A stretch of DNA of 64,000 bases from Streptantibioticus rubrisoli (GTDB lineage: Bacteria > Actinomycetota > Actinomycetes > Streptomycetales > Streptomycetaceae): the NCBI RefSeq assembly GCF_024436055.1, contig NZ_JANFNH010000005.1, positions 124,001 to 188,000 of the forward strand, in the 5' to 3' direction. Within the stretch, counting starts at the first letter, position 1. Each line of letters begins with the position of its first letter. The notes under the pieces are model-generated. The model searched no databases. It had not been told where the DNA came from and was given only the letters and a program-made list of their open reading frames with translations. This document shows, piece by piece, positions 1-10,873 of this stretch. The position numbers and the translations under genes are program-made.

Positions 1-2624
1 CGCACGCCCACGTAGGCGCTGGCCGCGACGGTCACACCGGTGATCAGCGCGGAGAGCCCGGCACCGAGCGCGGTGGCCGACGCCGAGCGGGCGGCGATAC
101 GGGTCAGCAGCCGGTCCGCCCGGACGGTCCCGTCCAGCCGGACGGGCAAGGCGCCCGCGACCGTCAACTCGGCGGTGCCGGAGAGCAGGTCCACCACCTG
201 GGTGGACAACTCGCCACGCGCTGGCGCCAGTTTGACCTCGGTACGCCGGGACACCACGGCGGCCAGCGCCGGAACACCGGCTCCGGCGGCGAGCAGACCT
301 CCGGCGAGCACCGCGCCCGCCACCGGCAGCAGCCAGCCGACGAACCCGACGCAGGCCGCGCTGACCACCACCGCGGTGACCGCCGGAAGCAGCCAGCGCA
401 GGAAGTAGTCCTGCAGCGAGTCGACGTCGGCGACCAGCCGGGAGAGCAGGTCGCCGCGCCGGGTGTGGCGCAGTCCGGCGGGCGCCAGCCGCTCCAGCCG
501 CCGGTAGACGGCGGCCCGCAGGTCGGCGAGCGCGCGGAAGACCGCGTCATGGGAGACCAGGCGCTCGGCGTAGCGGAAGACCGCGCGGCCGATGCCGAAG
601 GCGCGGGTCGCGGTGGTGGCCACAAGTAGGTAGAGCACCGGCGGGTGTTGGGAGGCGCGGGATATCAGCCACCCCGAGATGGCCATCAGCCCGATCGCAC
701 TGCCCAGCGTGAGGGCTCCCAGGAGCACGGCGAGCGCGAACCGCGCCCGCAGGGGGCGCGCCATCCGCCGCACGCGGGCCAACGCACCGGGCGCGCTTGG
801 AGGATCACCGGTTACGGGGCTCGTTACGGCCGCGGGGCTCGCTACGCCCGTGGGCCCGGCGACGGCGCCCGTCGCAGCGGCGTCCGCTACGGTGACGGCG
901 CCCTCTCCGGGAGCGCCCGCCACCCCGGCGCCCGGCCCCCGCAACTCCACGTCACCGTACGCCCGTTGGTCGCCGTCGCCCACTCGTACCACCCGGTCCG
1001 CGACCGCCAGCAACGCCGGACGGTGCACGACCAGAATCACCGTGCGCCCCTCGGCGAGCCGCCGCACCGCGTCCACCACGGCCGCCTCGGTCTCCCCGTC
1101 CAAGTTCGCCGTCGGCTCGTCCAGCAGCAGCACCGGACGGTCGGCCAGAAACGCCCGGGCCAGCGCGAGGCGTTGCCGCTGCCCGGCCGACAGGCCCGTG
1201 CCGTCCTCGCCGAGCCGAGTGTCAGACCCCCGTGGCAAGCTTTCAGTGAAGTCGAGGGCGTTGGCACTCCGAAGCGCTTCGGTGACCTCCGCGTCGCTCG
1301 CTTCAGGGCGCGCCAGCCGGACGTTGTCGGCGATCGATCCGGCGAACAGGTACGGACGTTGCGGAACCCAGGCGATCTGGCTCCGCCAACTGTCGGGACA
1401 AAGGGAGGTGAGATCCGTGGAGTTGACGCGAATACGGCCGCACGTTGGCCGTACGAAGCCCAGTAGGGCGCCCAGCAGCGTGGTCTTGCCCGCGCCGGAC
1501 GGGCCGGTGATCGCCACCGTCTCGCCCGGCCGGATCGTGAAGCTGGTCTCCGGAAGCGAGGGTTCGCCCCGCCCCTGATGGGTCACGGTCAGCCGTTCCA
1601 CGGTGATCGTGGCGGTCCGGGCATCGGGGGCCACGGCAGTGCCCTCGGCCGGTGCCGGGGTCTCCAGCAGCGCGAACACCTCGTCCGCGGCGGCGAGCCC
1701 CTCCGCCGCCGCGTGATACTGGGCGCCGACCTGGCGCAGCGGTAGGTACGCCTCGGGTGCCAGGACGAGCACCAGCAGACCGGTGTAGAGGTCGAGCCCG
1801 CCGTCGACCAGCCGGAAGCCGATGCCGACCGCGACCAGTGCCACCGAGATTGTGGAGAGCAGTTCCAGTGCGAAGGAGGAGAGGAACGCTATGCGCAGTG
1901 TCTTGAGCGTCGCCCGCCGGTAGTCGTCGGTGATCTTTCGGATCGAGGCCGCCTGGGCCTTGGCCCGGCCGAAGACCTTCAACGTGGGCAGCCCGCAGAC
2001 CACGTCGAGAAAGTGACCCGACAGCCGGGACAGCAGCCGCCACTGCCGCTTCATCCGCACGTCGGTGTACCAGCCGATCAGGGCCATGAACATCGGGATC
2101 AGCGGCAGGGTCACCACGATCACCAGCGCCGACTCCCAGTCGGCGGTGGCGATCCTGGCCAGTACGGCGGCCGGTACCACGACGGCCAGGCCGAGTTGGG
2201 GAAGGTAGCGCGCGAAGTAGTCGTCCAGCGCGTCGACTCCGCGCAATGCGAGGGTGCTGAGTTCACCGATGCGCTGCGGCCCGCCGCGTCCCGGGTCGGG
2301 CGGCGTGGGGCCGAGCCGGGTGGCGTGGGCGAGCAGTCGGCGGCGCAGTTCGGATTTGACGGAGGCGCTGGTGCGGTGGGCGGCGAGTTCGGTGAGCCAG
2401 CCCACGGTGGCGCGACCGATGGCGACGGCGATCAGGAGGGTTATGGCAGAGGTGAGTTGGGATGTTCCGTAGTGGTGCTGGAAGGCGCCGACCACGATCT
2501 CGGCGATGAGCATCGCCTGGGCGACGACCAGTCCCGCCCCGGCGAGCCCGAGTGCCACCGTCGCGGCGAGGAAGACGCGGGTGGTGCTGGCGCACCGGAG
2601 CAGGCGCGGGTCGACAGGTCGCAC
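1..2624 (-). CDS. cydCD: CydCD: fused thiol-reductant ABC exporter (partial)
   Basis: ABC exporter needed for cytochrome bd assembly; the family exports cysteine/glutathione-type thiols across the membrane. About 874 codons are in the window and the 3' end is beyond base 1. The first half is a complete CydD unit: an ABC membrane domain (residues about 20-320), Walker A GPSGAGKTT near residue 373, signature LSAGQRQRLALAR and Walker B VLLLDEPTANLD. A linker of about 45 residues follows, then a second membrane domain (CydC) starts near residue 620. The second ATPase domain would lie off the window. I start at GTG 2624, preceded by GAGG that overlaps the cydB stop. It sits 7 bp after cydB, so the operon is cydA-cydB-cydCD. 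The fused CydDC arrangement is usual in Streptomyces, whereas E. coli has two genes. Confidence 0.93.
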   Translation of the reverse strand, partial: MRPVDPRLLRCASTTRVFLAATVALGLAGAGLVVAQAMLIAEIVVGAFQHHYGTSQLTSAITLLIAVAIGRATVGWLTELAAHRTSASVKSELRRRLLAHATRLGPTPPDPGRGGPQRIGELSTLALRGVDALDDYFARYLPQLGLAVVVPAAVLARIATADWESALVIVVTLPLIPMFMALIGWYTDVRMKRQWRLLSRLSGHFLDVVCGLPTLKVFGRAKAQAASIRKITDDYRRATLKTLRIAFLSSFALELLSTISVALVAVGIGFRLVDGGLDLYTGLLVLVLAPEAYLPLRQVGAQYHAAAEGLAAADEVFALLETPAPAEGTAVAPDARTATITVERLTVTHQGRGEPSLPETSFTIRPGETVAITGPSGAGKTTLLGALLGFVRPTCGRIRVNSTDLTSLCPDSWRSQIAWVPQRPYLFAGSIADNVRLARPEASDAEVTEALRSANALDFTESLPRGSDTRLGEDGTGLSAGQRQRLALARAFLADRPVLLLDEPTANLDGETEAAVVDAVRRLAEGRTVILVVHRPALLAVADRVVRVGDGDQRAYGDVELRGPGAGVAGAPGEGAVTVADAAATGAVAGPTGVASPAAVTSPVTGDPPSAPGALARVRRMARPLRARFALAVLLGALTLGSAIGLMAISGWLISRASQHPPVLYLLVATTATRAFGIGRAVFRYAERLVSHDAVFRALADLRAAVYRRLERLAPAGLRHTRRGDLLSRLVADVDSLQDYFLRWLLPAVTAVVVSAACVGFVGWLLPVAGAVLAGGLLAAGAGVPALAAVVSRRTEVKLAPARGELSTQVVDLLSGTAELTVAGALPVRLDGTVRADRLLTRIAARSASATALGAGLSALITGVTVAASAYVGV

Positions 2625-2631
2625 GGTGGCC

Positions 2632-3639
<1,008 letters not shown>

Positions 3640-3672
3640 GGTCGTTCTCTCCCGATCTCTGCCGTACGCCGG

Positions 3673-5265
3673 TCAGTAGGCGAAGGCCATGGGCTTGTCG
3701 GACTCGGCGTGCTCGCCGCTGTCCGACTCGGTGCCGGTGCCGCCCGACGAGCCGCGCAGCCGTGGGTCGTTGGCCGGTGGCAGTTCGTCGGTGACCGGTC
3801 CGGCCTTGGCGTAGCGGACCATCAGCCGCACCTCGATGACCGCGAGGATCGCGTACAGCAGTGTGAAGGCGGACACCGAGACGATGACCTCGGTCTGGCT
3901 GACGCCGGGGGAGACCGCGTTGCGGGTCTTCATCAGCCCGTAGACCACCCATGGCTGCCGGCCCATCTCGGTGAAGACCCAGCCGAAGGAGTTGGCGATC
4001 AGTGGGAAGCCCATGGTCAGGATGCCGATGCGCCAGGACCACCTGGTGAGGAGGGTGCTCATCTCCCGCCTGGGCGTGAGCATCAGCCGCGGCACGTCGT
4101 CCTCGCCGGTGCGGAACTCCGGTGCCAGCCAGCGCTTCCCGCGGGTGGTCCACAGTCCGATCAGTCCGGCGACGAAGGAGGTCATCCCGAACCCGATCAT
4201 CAACCGGAAGCCCCAGAAGGTGACGAAGATGTTGGGGATGTAGTCCTCCGGCTTGCCGCCGTACCGGGCCGCCTCCTGCTTGGCGACATCGTTGATCCCG
4301 GGGACGGCCTCGTGGAAGTTGCTGTGCGCCAGGAAGGACAGGACGCCGGGGACGGACAGTTCCACGGTGTTGTGGCCCTTGTTGACATCACCGACCGCGA
4401 ACACCGAGAAGGGCGCGGGCGCCTGGGTGTCCCAGAGCGCTTCGGCCGCCGCCATCTTCATCGGCTGCTGCTCGAACATCACCTTGCCCAGGGTGTCGCC
4501 GCTGACGGCGGTGCCGAGTCCGGCGATCACCGCGAGCACCAGACCGGTACGCAGCGAACTGCGCATCGCGCCGATCTTCTTGCGGTCCTTGTCGGTGGCG
4601 GTCCCGCCCGCGTTCTGCCGCCGCTTGGCCTTCCACAGGTGGTACGAGGCGATGCCCACGACGAACGCGGCGCCGGTGAGGAAGGAGGCGGTGAGCGTGT
4701 GGAAGGCCTGGACGAGCGTGGTGTTCTGGGTGAGCACGGTCCAGATGCTGGTGAGTTGGGCGCGTCCGGTGTGCGGGCTGATCCGGTAGCCGTTGGGGTG
4801 CTGCATCCAGGAGTTGGCGGCCAGGATGAAGTACGCCGACAGCAGGGTGCCGATCGACACGATCCAGATGCACGCGCAGTGCAGCTTCTTGGGCAGCTTG
4901 TCCCAGCCGAATATCCACAGTCCGATGAAGGTGGACTCGAAGAAGAAGGCGATCAGCGCTTCCATCGCCAGCGGGGCGCCGAAGACATCACCGACGAACC
5001 GCGAGTAGTCCGACCAGTTCATGCCGAACTGGAACTCCTGCACGATGCCGGTGACCACGCCCATCGCGATGTTGATGAGGAAGAGCTTTCCCCAGAACTT
5101 GGTGGCGTGGAAGTACTTCAGCTTTCCGGTCCGCACCCACGCCGTCTCGAACCCGGCGGTGATCGCGGAGAGGCTGATGGTGAGCGGGACGAAGAGGAAG
5201 TGGTAGACGGTCGTGATGCCGAACTGCCACCGGGCCAGTGTCTCCGGGGCGAGAGCCAGGTCCAC
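3673..5265 (-). CDS. cydA: Cytochrome bd quinol oxidase subunit I
   Basis: Heme- and quinol-binding subunit of cytochrome bd, 530 residues, membrane-embedded. His22 in TTVYHFLFVP is the expected equivalent of the E. coli heme b595 ligand His19. The quinol-loop landmark GRQPW lies near residue 433. The conserved FESTFIGLWIFGW helix (about residue 110) carries the proton-channel glutamate. The loop before GRQPW is of the short type found in Gram-positives. First gene of cydA-cydB-cydCD. The start ATG 5265 has a GGAGA-type ribosome site, and a near-perfect Rex operator lies 34-51 bp upstream. Confidence 0.97.
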   Translation of the reverse strand: MDLALAPETLARWQFGITTVYHFLFVPLTISLSAITAGFETAWVRTGKLKYFHATKFWGKLFLINIAMGVVTGIVQEFQFGMNWSDYSRFVGDVFGAPLAMEALIAFFFESTFIGLWIFGWDKLPKKLHCACIWIVSIGTLLSAYFILAANSWMQHPNGYRISPHTGRAQLTSIWTVLTQNTTLVQAFHTLTASFLTGAAFVVGIASYHLWKAKRRQNAGGTATDKDRKKIGAMRSSLRTGLVLAVIAGLGTAVSGDTLGKVMFEQQPMKMAAAEALWDTQAPAPFSVFAVGDVNKGHNTVELSVPGVLSFLAHSNFHEAVPGINDVAKQEAARYGGKPEDYIPNIFVTFWGFRLMIGFGMTSFVAGLIGLWTTRGKRWLAPEFRTGEDDVPRLMLTPRREMSTLLTRWSWRIGILTMGFPLIANSFGWVFTEMGRQPWVVYGLMKTRNAVSPGVSQTEVIVSVSAFTLLYAILAVIEVRLMVRYAKAGPVTDELPPANDPRLRGSSGGTGTESDSGEHAESDKPMAFAY

Positions 5266-5298
5266 GTCGCGTCTCCTTACCTTGGCGCGCGGGTGAGC

Positions 5299-5316
5299 TT
5301 GTGAACGCGTTCACAT
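5299..5316. promoter_or_regulatory. Rex operator upstream of cydA
   Basis: The site TTGTGAACGCGTTCACAT matches the published Streptomyces Rex consensus TTGTGAA-N4-TTCACAA at 13 of 14 defined bases. Rex is an NADH-sensing repressor, and cydABCD is an established target in S. coelicolor. A further TTCACAAG half-site follows at 5315-5322, overlapping the right arm. The position, 34 bp before the cydA start, suits repression that is relieved when NADH rises at low oxygen. Confidence 0.92.
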
Positions 5317-5430
5317 TCACAAGCAATTATTACCCAGGCCAGTTCTCGCTCTTGACAGGGGGTGGGGTGACCCTCTTCACACGGCTTCGGTGTTTGGTGG
5401 AGCGCCCGCCGCAAAGGGACGGAAACGCGG

Positions 5431-5462
5431 GCGGGGGCGCGCCCACCACGGCACGCCCCCGC
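5431..5462 (-). terminator. Hairpin downstream of hisC
   Basis: GCGGGGGCG (5431-5439) pairs perfectly with CGCCCCCGC (5454-5462) across a 14-base loop, starting 18 bases after the aminotransferase stop codon. There is no clear T-tract, which is common for Streptomyces terminators. It may also shield the gene from readthrough in the other direction. Confidence 0.5.
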
Positions 5463-5479
5463 ACGATTTCCTTGGCGGG

Positions 5480-6562
5480 CTACAGCTCCTTGCGGAACTC
5501 CGCGGCCGCCCGCAGAAACAGGTCGTTGGCCTCCCGCTCCCCGATCGTCGCCCGGACGCCCTCGCCCGCGAACGGCCGCACCACCACCCCCGCGCGCTCA
5601 CACGCCGCGGCGAAGTCCAGCGTGCGCTCGCCCAGCCGCAGCCAGACGAAGTTCGCCTGGGACTCCGGCACCGTCCAACCCTGCTCGGTCAGCGCCTGGG
5701 AGACCCGGGTGCGCTCGCCGACCAGCGCCTCCACCCGCTCCAGCAGCGCCTCCTCAGAGCGCAGCGACGCCACCGCCGCGTCCTGCGCGAGCTGGCTCAC
5801 CCCGAACGGCACCGCGGTCTGCCGCAGCGCCGCCGCCACCGGCTCGTGCGCGACGGCGAAGCCGACCCGCAGCCCGGCCAGCCCGTACGCCTTGGAGAAG
5901 GTGCGCAGCACACAGACGTTGGGCCGGTCCCGGTACAGCTCGGTGCCGTCCGGCACCTGGGGGTCGCGGATGAACTCCCGGTACGCCTCGTCCAGCACCA
6001 CCAGCACGTCGGACGGCACCCGGTCCAAGAACCGCTCCAGTTCGGCGCGGCGCACCACGGTGCCGGTCGGGTTGTTGGGGTTGCACACGAAGATCAGCCG
6101 GGTGCGGTCGGTGATCGCGGCGGCCATCGCGTCGAGGTCGTGCACCTCGCCCTCGGTCAGCGGCACCGGTATCGAGGTGGCGCCGGAGATCTGGGTGATG
6201 ATCGGGTACGCCTCGAACGACCGCCAGGCGTAGATCACCTCGTCGCCCGGCTCGGAGGTGGCCTGCAGCAGCTGCTGGGCCACGCCCACCGAGCCGGTGC
6301 CGGTCGCGATGTGCGTCTCCGGTACGTCGAAGCGCTTGGCCAGCTCGGCGGTGAGCCCGGCGCACGCCATATCCGGGTAGCGGTTGAAGGAGCGCGCGGC
6401 GTTGGTCACCGACTCCATCACACCAGGCAGCGGGGGGTAGGGGTTCTCGTTGGAGGACAGCTTGTAGGCGGGCACGCCGGTCCCGGAGACCGCGGGCTTG
6501 CCCGGCTTGTAGGCAGGGATGCCACGCAAGGCGGCACGGAGCCTGGGTTGTGCTTCTGTCAC
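5480..6562 (-). CDS. hisC: HisC-type aminotransferase (histidinol-phosphate / aromatic)
   Basis: Fold-type I PLP aminotransferase, 360 residues. Motifs: [10 protein letters not shown] (residues 35-44, substrate phosphate end), NPNNPTG (161-167), Asp191 in VLDEAY that contacts the PLP ring nitrogen, and the Schiff-base lysine Lys224 in [14 protein letters not shown] start at GTG 6562 because AGGAGG lies 8 bases before it. The longer reading to 6661 has no ribosome site. No other his genes are nearby, so this is probably the second HisC paralogue of Streptomyces, and aromatic (phenylalanine) aminotransferase activity is an equally likely assignment. It is transcribed away from the LacI gene. 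Confidence 0.85.
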   Translation of the reverse strand: MTEAQPRLRAALRGIPAYKPGKPAVSGTGVPAYKLSSNENPYPPLPGVMESVTNAARSFNRYPDMACAGLTAELAKRFDVPETHIATGTGSVGVAQQLLQATSEPGDEVIYAWRSFEAYPIITQISGATSIPVPLTEGEVHDLDAMAAAITDRTRLIFVCNPNNPTGTVVRRAELERFLDRVPSDVLVVLDEAYREFIRDPQVPDGTELYRDRPNVCVLRTFSKAYGLAGLRVGFAVAHEPVAAALRQTAVPFGVSQLAQDAAVASLRSEEALLERVEALVGERTRVSQALTEQGWTVPESQANFVWLRLGERTLDFAAACERAGVVVRPFAGEGVRATIGEREANDLFLRAAAEFRKEL

Positions 6563-6948
6563 CGTAAGGTCCTCCTCGACCATCCCGGGGTACGGGGCGA
6601 CCGATGGCGGCCGCCCGTACTGCCACGCCGTACTCAGCGGCTGCTCACACCCGCTGCACACACCCTAAGAGGGGCGCGTGTCGAGCGGGAGAGGTGATTT
6701 GCCCCGGGCGTACGCCGGTGGCGTGCGCCCTGGCGCGCATCACTCGTACAGGTGAGGTGGAAGGTCTCCGAAAACTGGACCACACAGCGAGTCAAGCGGA
6801 CCGTACAGCCAACCAGAGAGTCCAAATCCCTTGTTCTGCCTGGCATTTCAAGGGAACACCCGCCCCACGCATATGCAGAAACGTCACTGCATCCCGGCGT
6901 TCGCCAACCCCCGCCACCGGACCACCCGAGCCCTACTATCGGCCTGCC
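6563..6948. other. Divergent gap between hisC and LacI gene
   Basis: This 386-bp gap must hold the promoters of both flanking genes. I see no tRNA, small ORF with a ribosome site, or clear palindromic LacI-type operator. A 6-bp inverted repeat (CCCTTG ... CAAGGG, about 6827-6855) is too weak to assign. Confidence 0.4.
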
Positions 6949-8046
6949 ATGACAGCAGCAGGTAACCACCAGGCGAGCCGGTCCGGGCGCCGGCTGGAGC
7001 GAGCGGGGATCCGGGACGTGGCAGCCGCGGCCGGGGTCTCGATCACCACTGTCTCCGACGCACTCAACGGCAAAGGCCGTCTGCCCGACGCTACCCGTCG
7101 ACACGTCCGCGAGGTCGCGAACCGGCTGGGCTATCGCCCATCTGCCGCAGCGCGAACCCTGCGCACGGGTAGATCGGGGCTGATCGGCTTGACGGTCACC
7201 ACATATGGGGAAGAACCTTTCACCTTTACCGAGTTCGCCTACTTCGCCGAGATGGCCCGTGCCGCGACCTCCGCCGCCCTGGCCCGCGGTTACGCCCTGG
7301 TGATCCTGCCGGCGTCCTCCCGCCACGACGTGTGGAGCAACGTGGCGCTGGACGGCACGGTGGTCATCGACCCCTCCGACCACGATCCGGTGGTGGCCGA
7401 CCTGGTCCGCCAGGGCATCCCGGTGGTCAGCGACGGTCGCCCGGCGGGAAATCTGCCGGTGCACGCCTGGGTGGACAACGATCACGAACAGGCGGTGCTC
7501 GGCATCCTCGACCACCTCGCGGACTCCGGCGCCCGCCGCATCGGCCTGCTCACCGGCACCAGCACGGACACCTACACCCGGCTGTCGACCACCGCCTACC
7601 TCAACTGGTGCGAGCGCGTGGGCCAGGAGCCGGTGTACGAGGCGTACCCGGCGCACGACCCCTGCGCGGGCGCGGTCGCCGCCGACCGGCTGCTGGCCAG
7701 GCCCGACCGACCCGACGCGGTCTACGGCCTGTTCGACCCGAACGGCACCGACCTGCTGGCCGCGGCCAGGCGGTACGGGCTGCGCGTCCCGGAGGACCTG
7801 CTGCTGGTCTGTTGCAGCGAACGCGCGGCCTACGCCACCACCGAGCCGCCGATCAGCACGCTCTCCCTCAAGCCCGGCCGGATCGGCACCGCGGTCGTCC
7901 AACTGCTGATCGACGCGATCGAGGGAGTGGGCGCCGGTCGTCCGGTCGCGCAGGTGATGCCGACCGATCTGATCGTGCGGGCCTCCTCGCAGCGGCGCTC
8001 CACCCGAACCACAGTGAGCCCACCGCGCTCCCCGGAGAACGATTGA
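6949..8046 (+). CDS. LacI-family transcriptional regulator
   Basis: 365-residue one-component regulator. The N-terminal helix-turn-helix, residues about 20-47, contains DVAAAAGVSITTVSDALNG and a hinge-helix region (YRPSAAARTLRTGRSG, residues 64-79). A type-1 periplasmic-binding-like effector domain follows (residues 80-350, ending in the usual DLIVRAS block). The first part of the effector domain begins IGLTVTTYGEEPFTFTEFAYF. The ligand is not predictable, and there is no adjacent sugar operon. ATG 6949 is chosen because the protein then begins just before the HTH. Upstream in-frame sequence is non-coding in character. Confidence 0.88.
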   Translation: MTAAGNHQASRSGRRLERAGIRDVAAAAGVSITTVSDALNGKGRLPDATRRHVREVANRLGYRPSAAARTLRTGRSGLIGLTVTTYGEEPFTFTEFAYFAEMARAATSAALARGYALVILPASSRHDVWSNVALDGTVVIDPSDHDPVVADLVRQGIPVVSDGRPAGNLPVHAWVDNDHEQAVLGILDHLADSGARRIGLLTGTSTDTYTRLSTTAYLNWCERVGQEPVYEAYPAHDPCAGAVAADRLLARPDRPDAVYGLFDPNGTDLLAAARRYGLRVPEDLLLVCCSERAAYATTEPPISTLSLKPGRIGTAVVQLLIDAIEGVGAGRPVAQVMPTDLIVRASSQRRSTRTTVSPPRSPEND

Positions 8047-8265
8047 ACGGAATCCGGCGGTCCAACGATCGTCTTCAGGGTGTATTGACGACAGCCGGCG
8101 GAAGTTTCACGGAGATTGTCCGCTCCGCCCCAATTGGCAGGCGGCAGGTGCGTCGCAACCCGAGAGCGGCGTTCCTATGATGGGCGGATGACACCGGAGG
8201 ACGCGTCGGCGCAGGCCGCGCAGGGCGCGGCGGCGGTGCACGGCGGCGCGAAGGTGGAGGGGTCG

Positions 8266-9507
8266 ATGACTCAGGGGGCCGGTCAGGAACCCGTAACGCG
8301 CGGGGCGAGTGCGTCGGGGAGCTGGCGCCCGGCCGAGCCTGTCGTGCCGCCGGGCATGGAGGTATCGCCCGCGGTGGCGGTTCCGAACGGCCCGACCGTG
8401 TTCGAGGAGGCGACCGCCTTGCCGGTGATCGCCGCGGTCCCGCCCGCATCCGGCTTCCCCACGGCCCCGTCCGCCGTGACCGGCCAGGGCCTTCCGCCCG
8501 CGCCACCGCTGACGCCGGGCCTCCCCGGCGCCCCGGTCGCGCCCGGCTTCCCGCCCGCGGGGGCGGCGGTGCCCGCGCCGCCCGTGGTCGAGTACACGCC
8601 GACCGCCCATGACCTTCCCGTGGTGCGGCGTGCCGAGTACACCCCGACCGTCCAGCTCGAGGCCGTGGCCGAACCGGACGAGGCACCGCCGGGTCCGCTG
8701 TACGTCGTCGGTGATGTGCACGGCTACCTCGACGAGTTGCGCGCCGCGCTGCACGCCGAGGGCCTCATCGACGCCGAAGGCCACTGGTCGGCGGGCCGCG
8801 CCCGGCTGTGGTTCCTCGGCGACTTCACCGACCGCGGCCCTGACGGCATCGGCGTCATCGACCTGGTGATGCAGTTGTCCGCCGAGGCCGCCGCCGCGGG
8901 CGGCTACGCGAAGGCGTTGATGGGCAACCACGAACTGCTGCTGATCGGCGCCAAGAAGTTCGACGACACCCCCGTCAACTCCACCGCCGGAACCGCCTCC
9001 TTCCTCGCCGCCTGGCGGCTCAACGGCGGTCAGCCCAGTGACATGGAGCGCCTCCAGGACCACCATGTCGCCTGGATGTCCCGGCTGGACGCGGTGGCAC
9101 TGGAGGACGACCATCTGCTGCTGCACTCGGACACCACCGCGTACCTGGAGTACGGCACGACCATCGACGCGGTCAACGACGCGGTGACCGGTGTGCTGCA
9201 GCGCGCCGACGCGGACGAGTGCTGGGAGCTGTTCCGCAAGTTCACCAAGCGGTTCGCCTTCCGCGGCGACACGGGCACCACGGCGGCGCGCGAACTCCTC
9301 GACGCCTACGGCGGACAGCGCGTCGTCCACGGCCACAGCCCCATCCCCTACCTGACGGGCGAGGTGGGCAGCGAGGACGGCGGCGAGGCCAGCGCGCCCG
9401 CGGTGTCCGGGCCGCACGTCTACGCGGACGACCTCGCGGTCGCGATGGACGGCGGAGTGACGATGGAGGGGAAGCTACTTGTGGCCCAACTCCCGCTCAC
9501 CGTATAG
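8266..9507 (+). CDS. Calcineurin-like metallophosphoesterase
   Basis: Cytosolic dinuclear-metal phosphoesterase of the serine/threonine phosphatase-like superfamily, 413 residues. The metal-binding motifs are complete and in order: GDVHG (about residue 149), GDFTDRG (185), GNHE (220) and GHSP (356). Residues 1-140 are a Pro/Ala/Val-rich, probably disordered leader. I choose ATG 8266 because GGAGGGG lies 5 bases upstream. An in-frame ATG at 8188 would add 26 Ala-rich residues but has no ribosome site. The substrate is unknown. The gene stands alone between the LacI gene and a two-TM protein. Confidence 0.85.
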   Translation: MTQGAGQEPVTRGASASGSWRPAEPVVPPGMEVSPAVAVPNGPTVFEEATALPVIAAVPPASGFPTAPSAVTGQGLPPAPPLTPGLPGAPVAPGFPPAGAAVPAPPVVEYTPTAHDLPVVRRAEYTPTVQLEAVAEPDEAPPGPLYVVGDVHGYLDELRAALHAEGLIDAEGHWSAGRARLWFLGDFTDRGPDGIGVIDLVMQLSAEAAAAGGYAKALMGNHELLLIGAKKFDDTPVNSTAGTASFLAAWRLNGGQPSDMERLQDHHVAWMSRLDAVALEDDHLLLHSDTTAYLEYGTTIDAVNDAVTGVLQRADADECWELFRKFTKRFAFRGDTGTTAARELLDAYGGQRVVHGHSPIPYLTGEVGSEDGGEASAPAVSGPHVYADDLAVAMDGGVTMEGKLLVAQLPLTV

Positions 9508-9754
9508 GTTTTGGCCCACTCGCCGCAGAGCGCCCTGGTAACGGGCGATCCACGCGAGACGGACGACGGCGTCCCGATCCGGAAGGACCGTAAGTACCCG
9601 CCTGAGCAGCCGAATTCGGTAAACACTCTGTCACCGTGTCAGTGCCGCGCTCTACCATCGGTTTATCCGTCATACGCTCGCCTTCCGCTTTCGACCAGCC
9701 GCCCCGGCACCGGACCGGGACGTGGCAGGTGGGAGGGGAACGGAGCATCGGGGG

Positions 9755-10621
9755 ATGTACATGAACAGCGCTCCGCACCTGCTGACCGAAGACCGCCCGG
9801 ACTTCGAGCGGGTCCTCGACGAGGCACTGCGAGCGGTGGCGGACGCACCCGCCGCCAACGGCACCCGGCTCAGCTCCGCGCAGCTGCGCACCATGGCGCT
9901 CAGTGCCGCCGCCGCGATCTCGGCGTGCGCCGCCGCCGAGTACGACCACTACCTGCGGGTGCGCCAGGCGCGGCGCGCCGCCGCTCCCGAGCCGTCGCGC
10001 GCTGACAACGGGCACGCCACGGCGGGCGGCGGCGCGGGAGATACCTCGGGGGGCGCGGGACTGTTCGCGATCGTGGCGGTGCTGACCCCGATCCTGGCCG
10101 GTACCGCCGCGCTGATCTTCCTGCTGGTGGGCTACGTACTGGAGGCGATGGACCCGGAGCCCGCGATAGCGGCGCCGCTGCGCACGGCGGGCTGGCTGTT
10201 CCTGGCGGTCGCCGGGGCCGGGGTGCTGGCGGGCATGGTCGGCTTGGTGCTGACCGCGCTGCGGGACGGCTCATCGGCGATCCGGGCGACCGGGAACGAT
10301 GACCCGGCCGAGGTGATGGCGGCCAAGGACGCCTGGCTCACGGCGCTCCTGGAGCGCGGCATGCTGCCGTTCCTGCGCGAGGCCCAGGAGAGCAGCGGAC
10401 GCGCCAACTCCGCTGCCGGGCTGCCCGGTTCACGCGCCGAGGACACGTCCACGGACGACCGGCCCCATATGCCGCACGGTCTGGGGTACTCGCGCCCCGG
10501 CTTCTCCAGCCCGGGCGGCGAGGAGCCGGAGTCCGGGGCGCCACGGTTCAACAGCCCGCGGTACTCCAGCCCGGACTTCGGCAGCCCCGACTTCGGCGAG
10601 TCGGACGCCGGGCGCGGCTGA
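9755..10621 (+). CDS. Two-TM membrane protein with Ser/Pro/Gly-rich tail
   Basis: 288-residue protein I cannot assign to a named family. An N-terminal helical part (residues 1-70; LTEDRPDFERVLDEALRAV) is followed by a low-complexity linker, two membrane helices (near residues 107-130 and 146-170), a short helical region with EVMAAKDAWLTALLERG, and a C-terminal disordered tail built from SPxF/SPxY repeats. Start ATG 9755 is supported by GGAG 9 bases upstream; ATG 9761 is an alternative. It resembles Streptomyces transmembrane proteins of unknown role. Confidence 0.75.
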   Translation: MYMNSAPHLLTEDRPDFERVLDEALRAVADAPAANGTRLSSAQLRTMALSAAAAISACAAAEYDHYLRVRQARRAAAPEPSRADNGHATAGGGAGDTSGGAGLFAIVAVLTPILAGTAALIFLLVGYVLEAMDPEPAIAAPLRTAGWLFLAVAGAGVLAGMVGLVLTALRDGSSAIRATGNDDPAEVMAAKDAWLTALLERGMLPFLREAQESSGRANSAAGLPGSRAEDTSTDDRPHMPHGLGYSRPGFSSPGGEEPESGAPRFNSPRYSSPDFGSPDFGESDAGRG

Positions 10622-10873
10622 GCGGTTGGCGCGCGGCGGCACCGACATGCCAGCGCCGCCGGACGTGGCCCAGCCCTGCCCGCCTGACCTGCGCGAACTC
10701 CGCAGATGGGTGGTTAATCGGCCTATCGCACCGGGCGTTGGGGGGCATCGGGTGCACCGCGAACTAGCTTCGGTGTGCGTCAGGGCTTCCCCCACCCCGC
10801 ACACCTGCCTAGTCCGCCTGCCCTTCTGCACGGCTCACGGACGGGCCGGTCTTCCGTTCCCAGGAGTGAGCAG

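Noticed and set aside
6827-6855. LacI operator in the hisC-LacI gap
   Set aside because: A 6-bp inverted repeat with a long spacer and no central CG. Not convincing.
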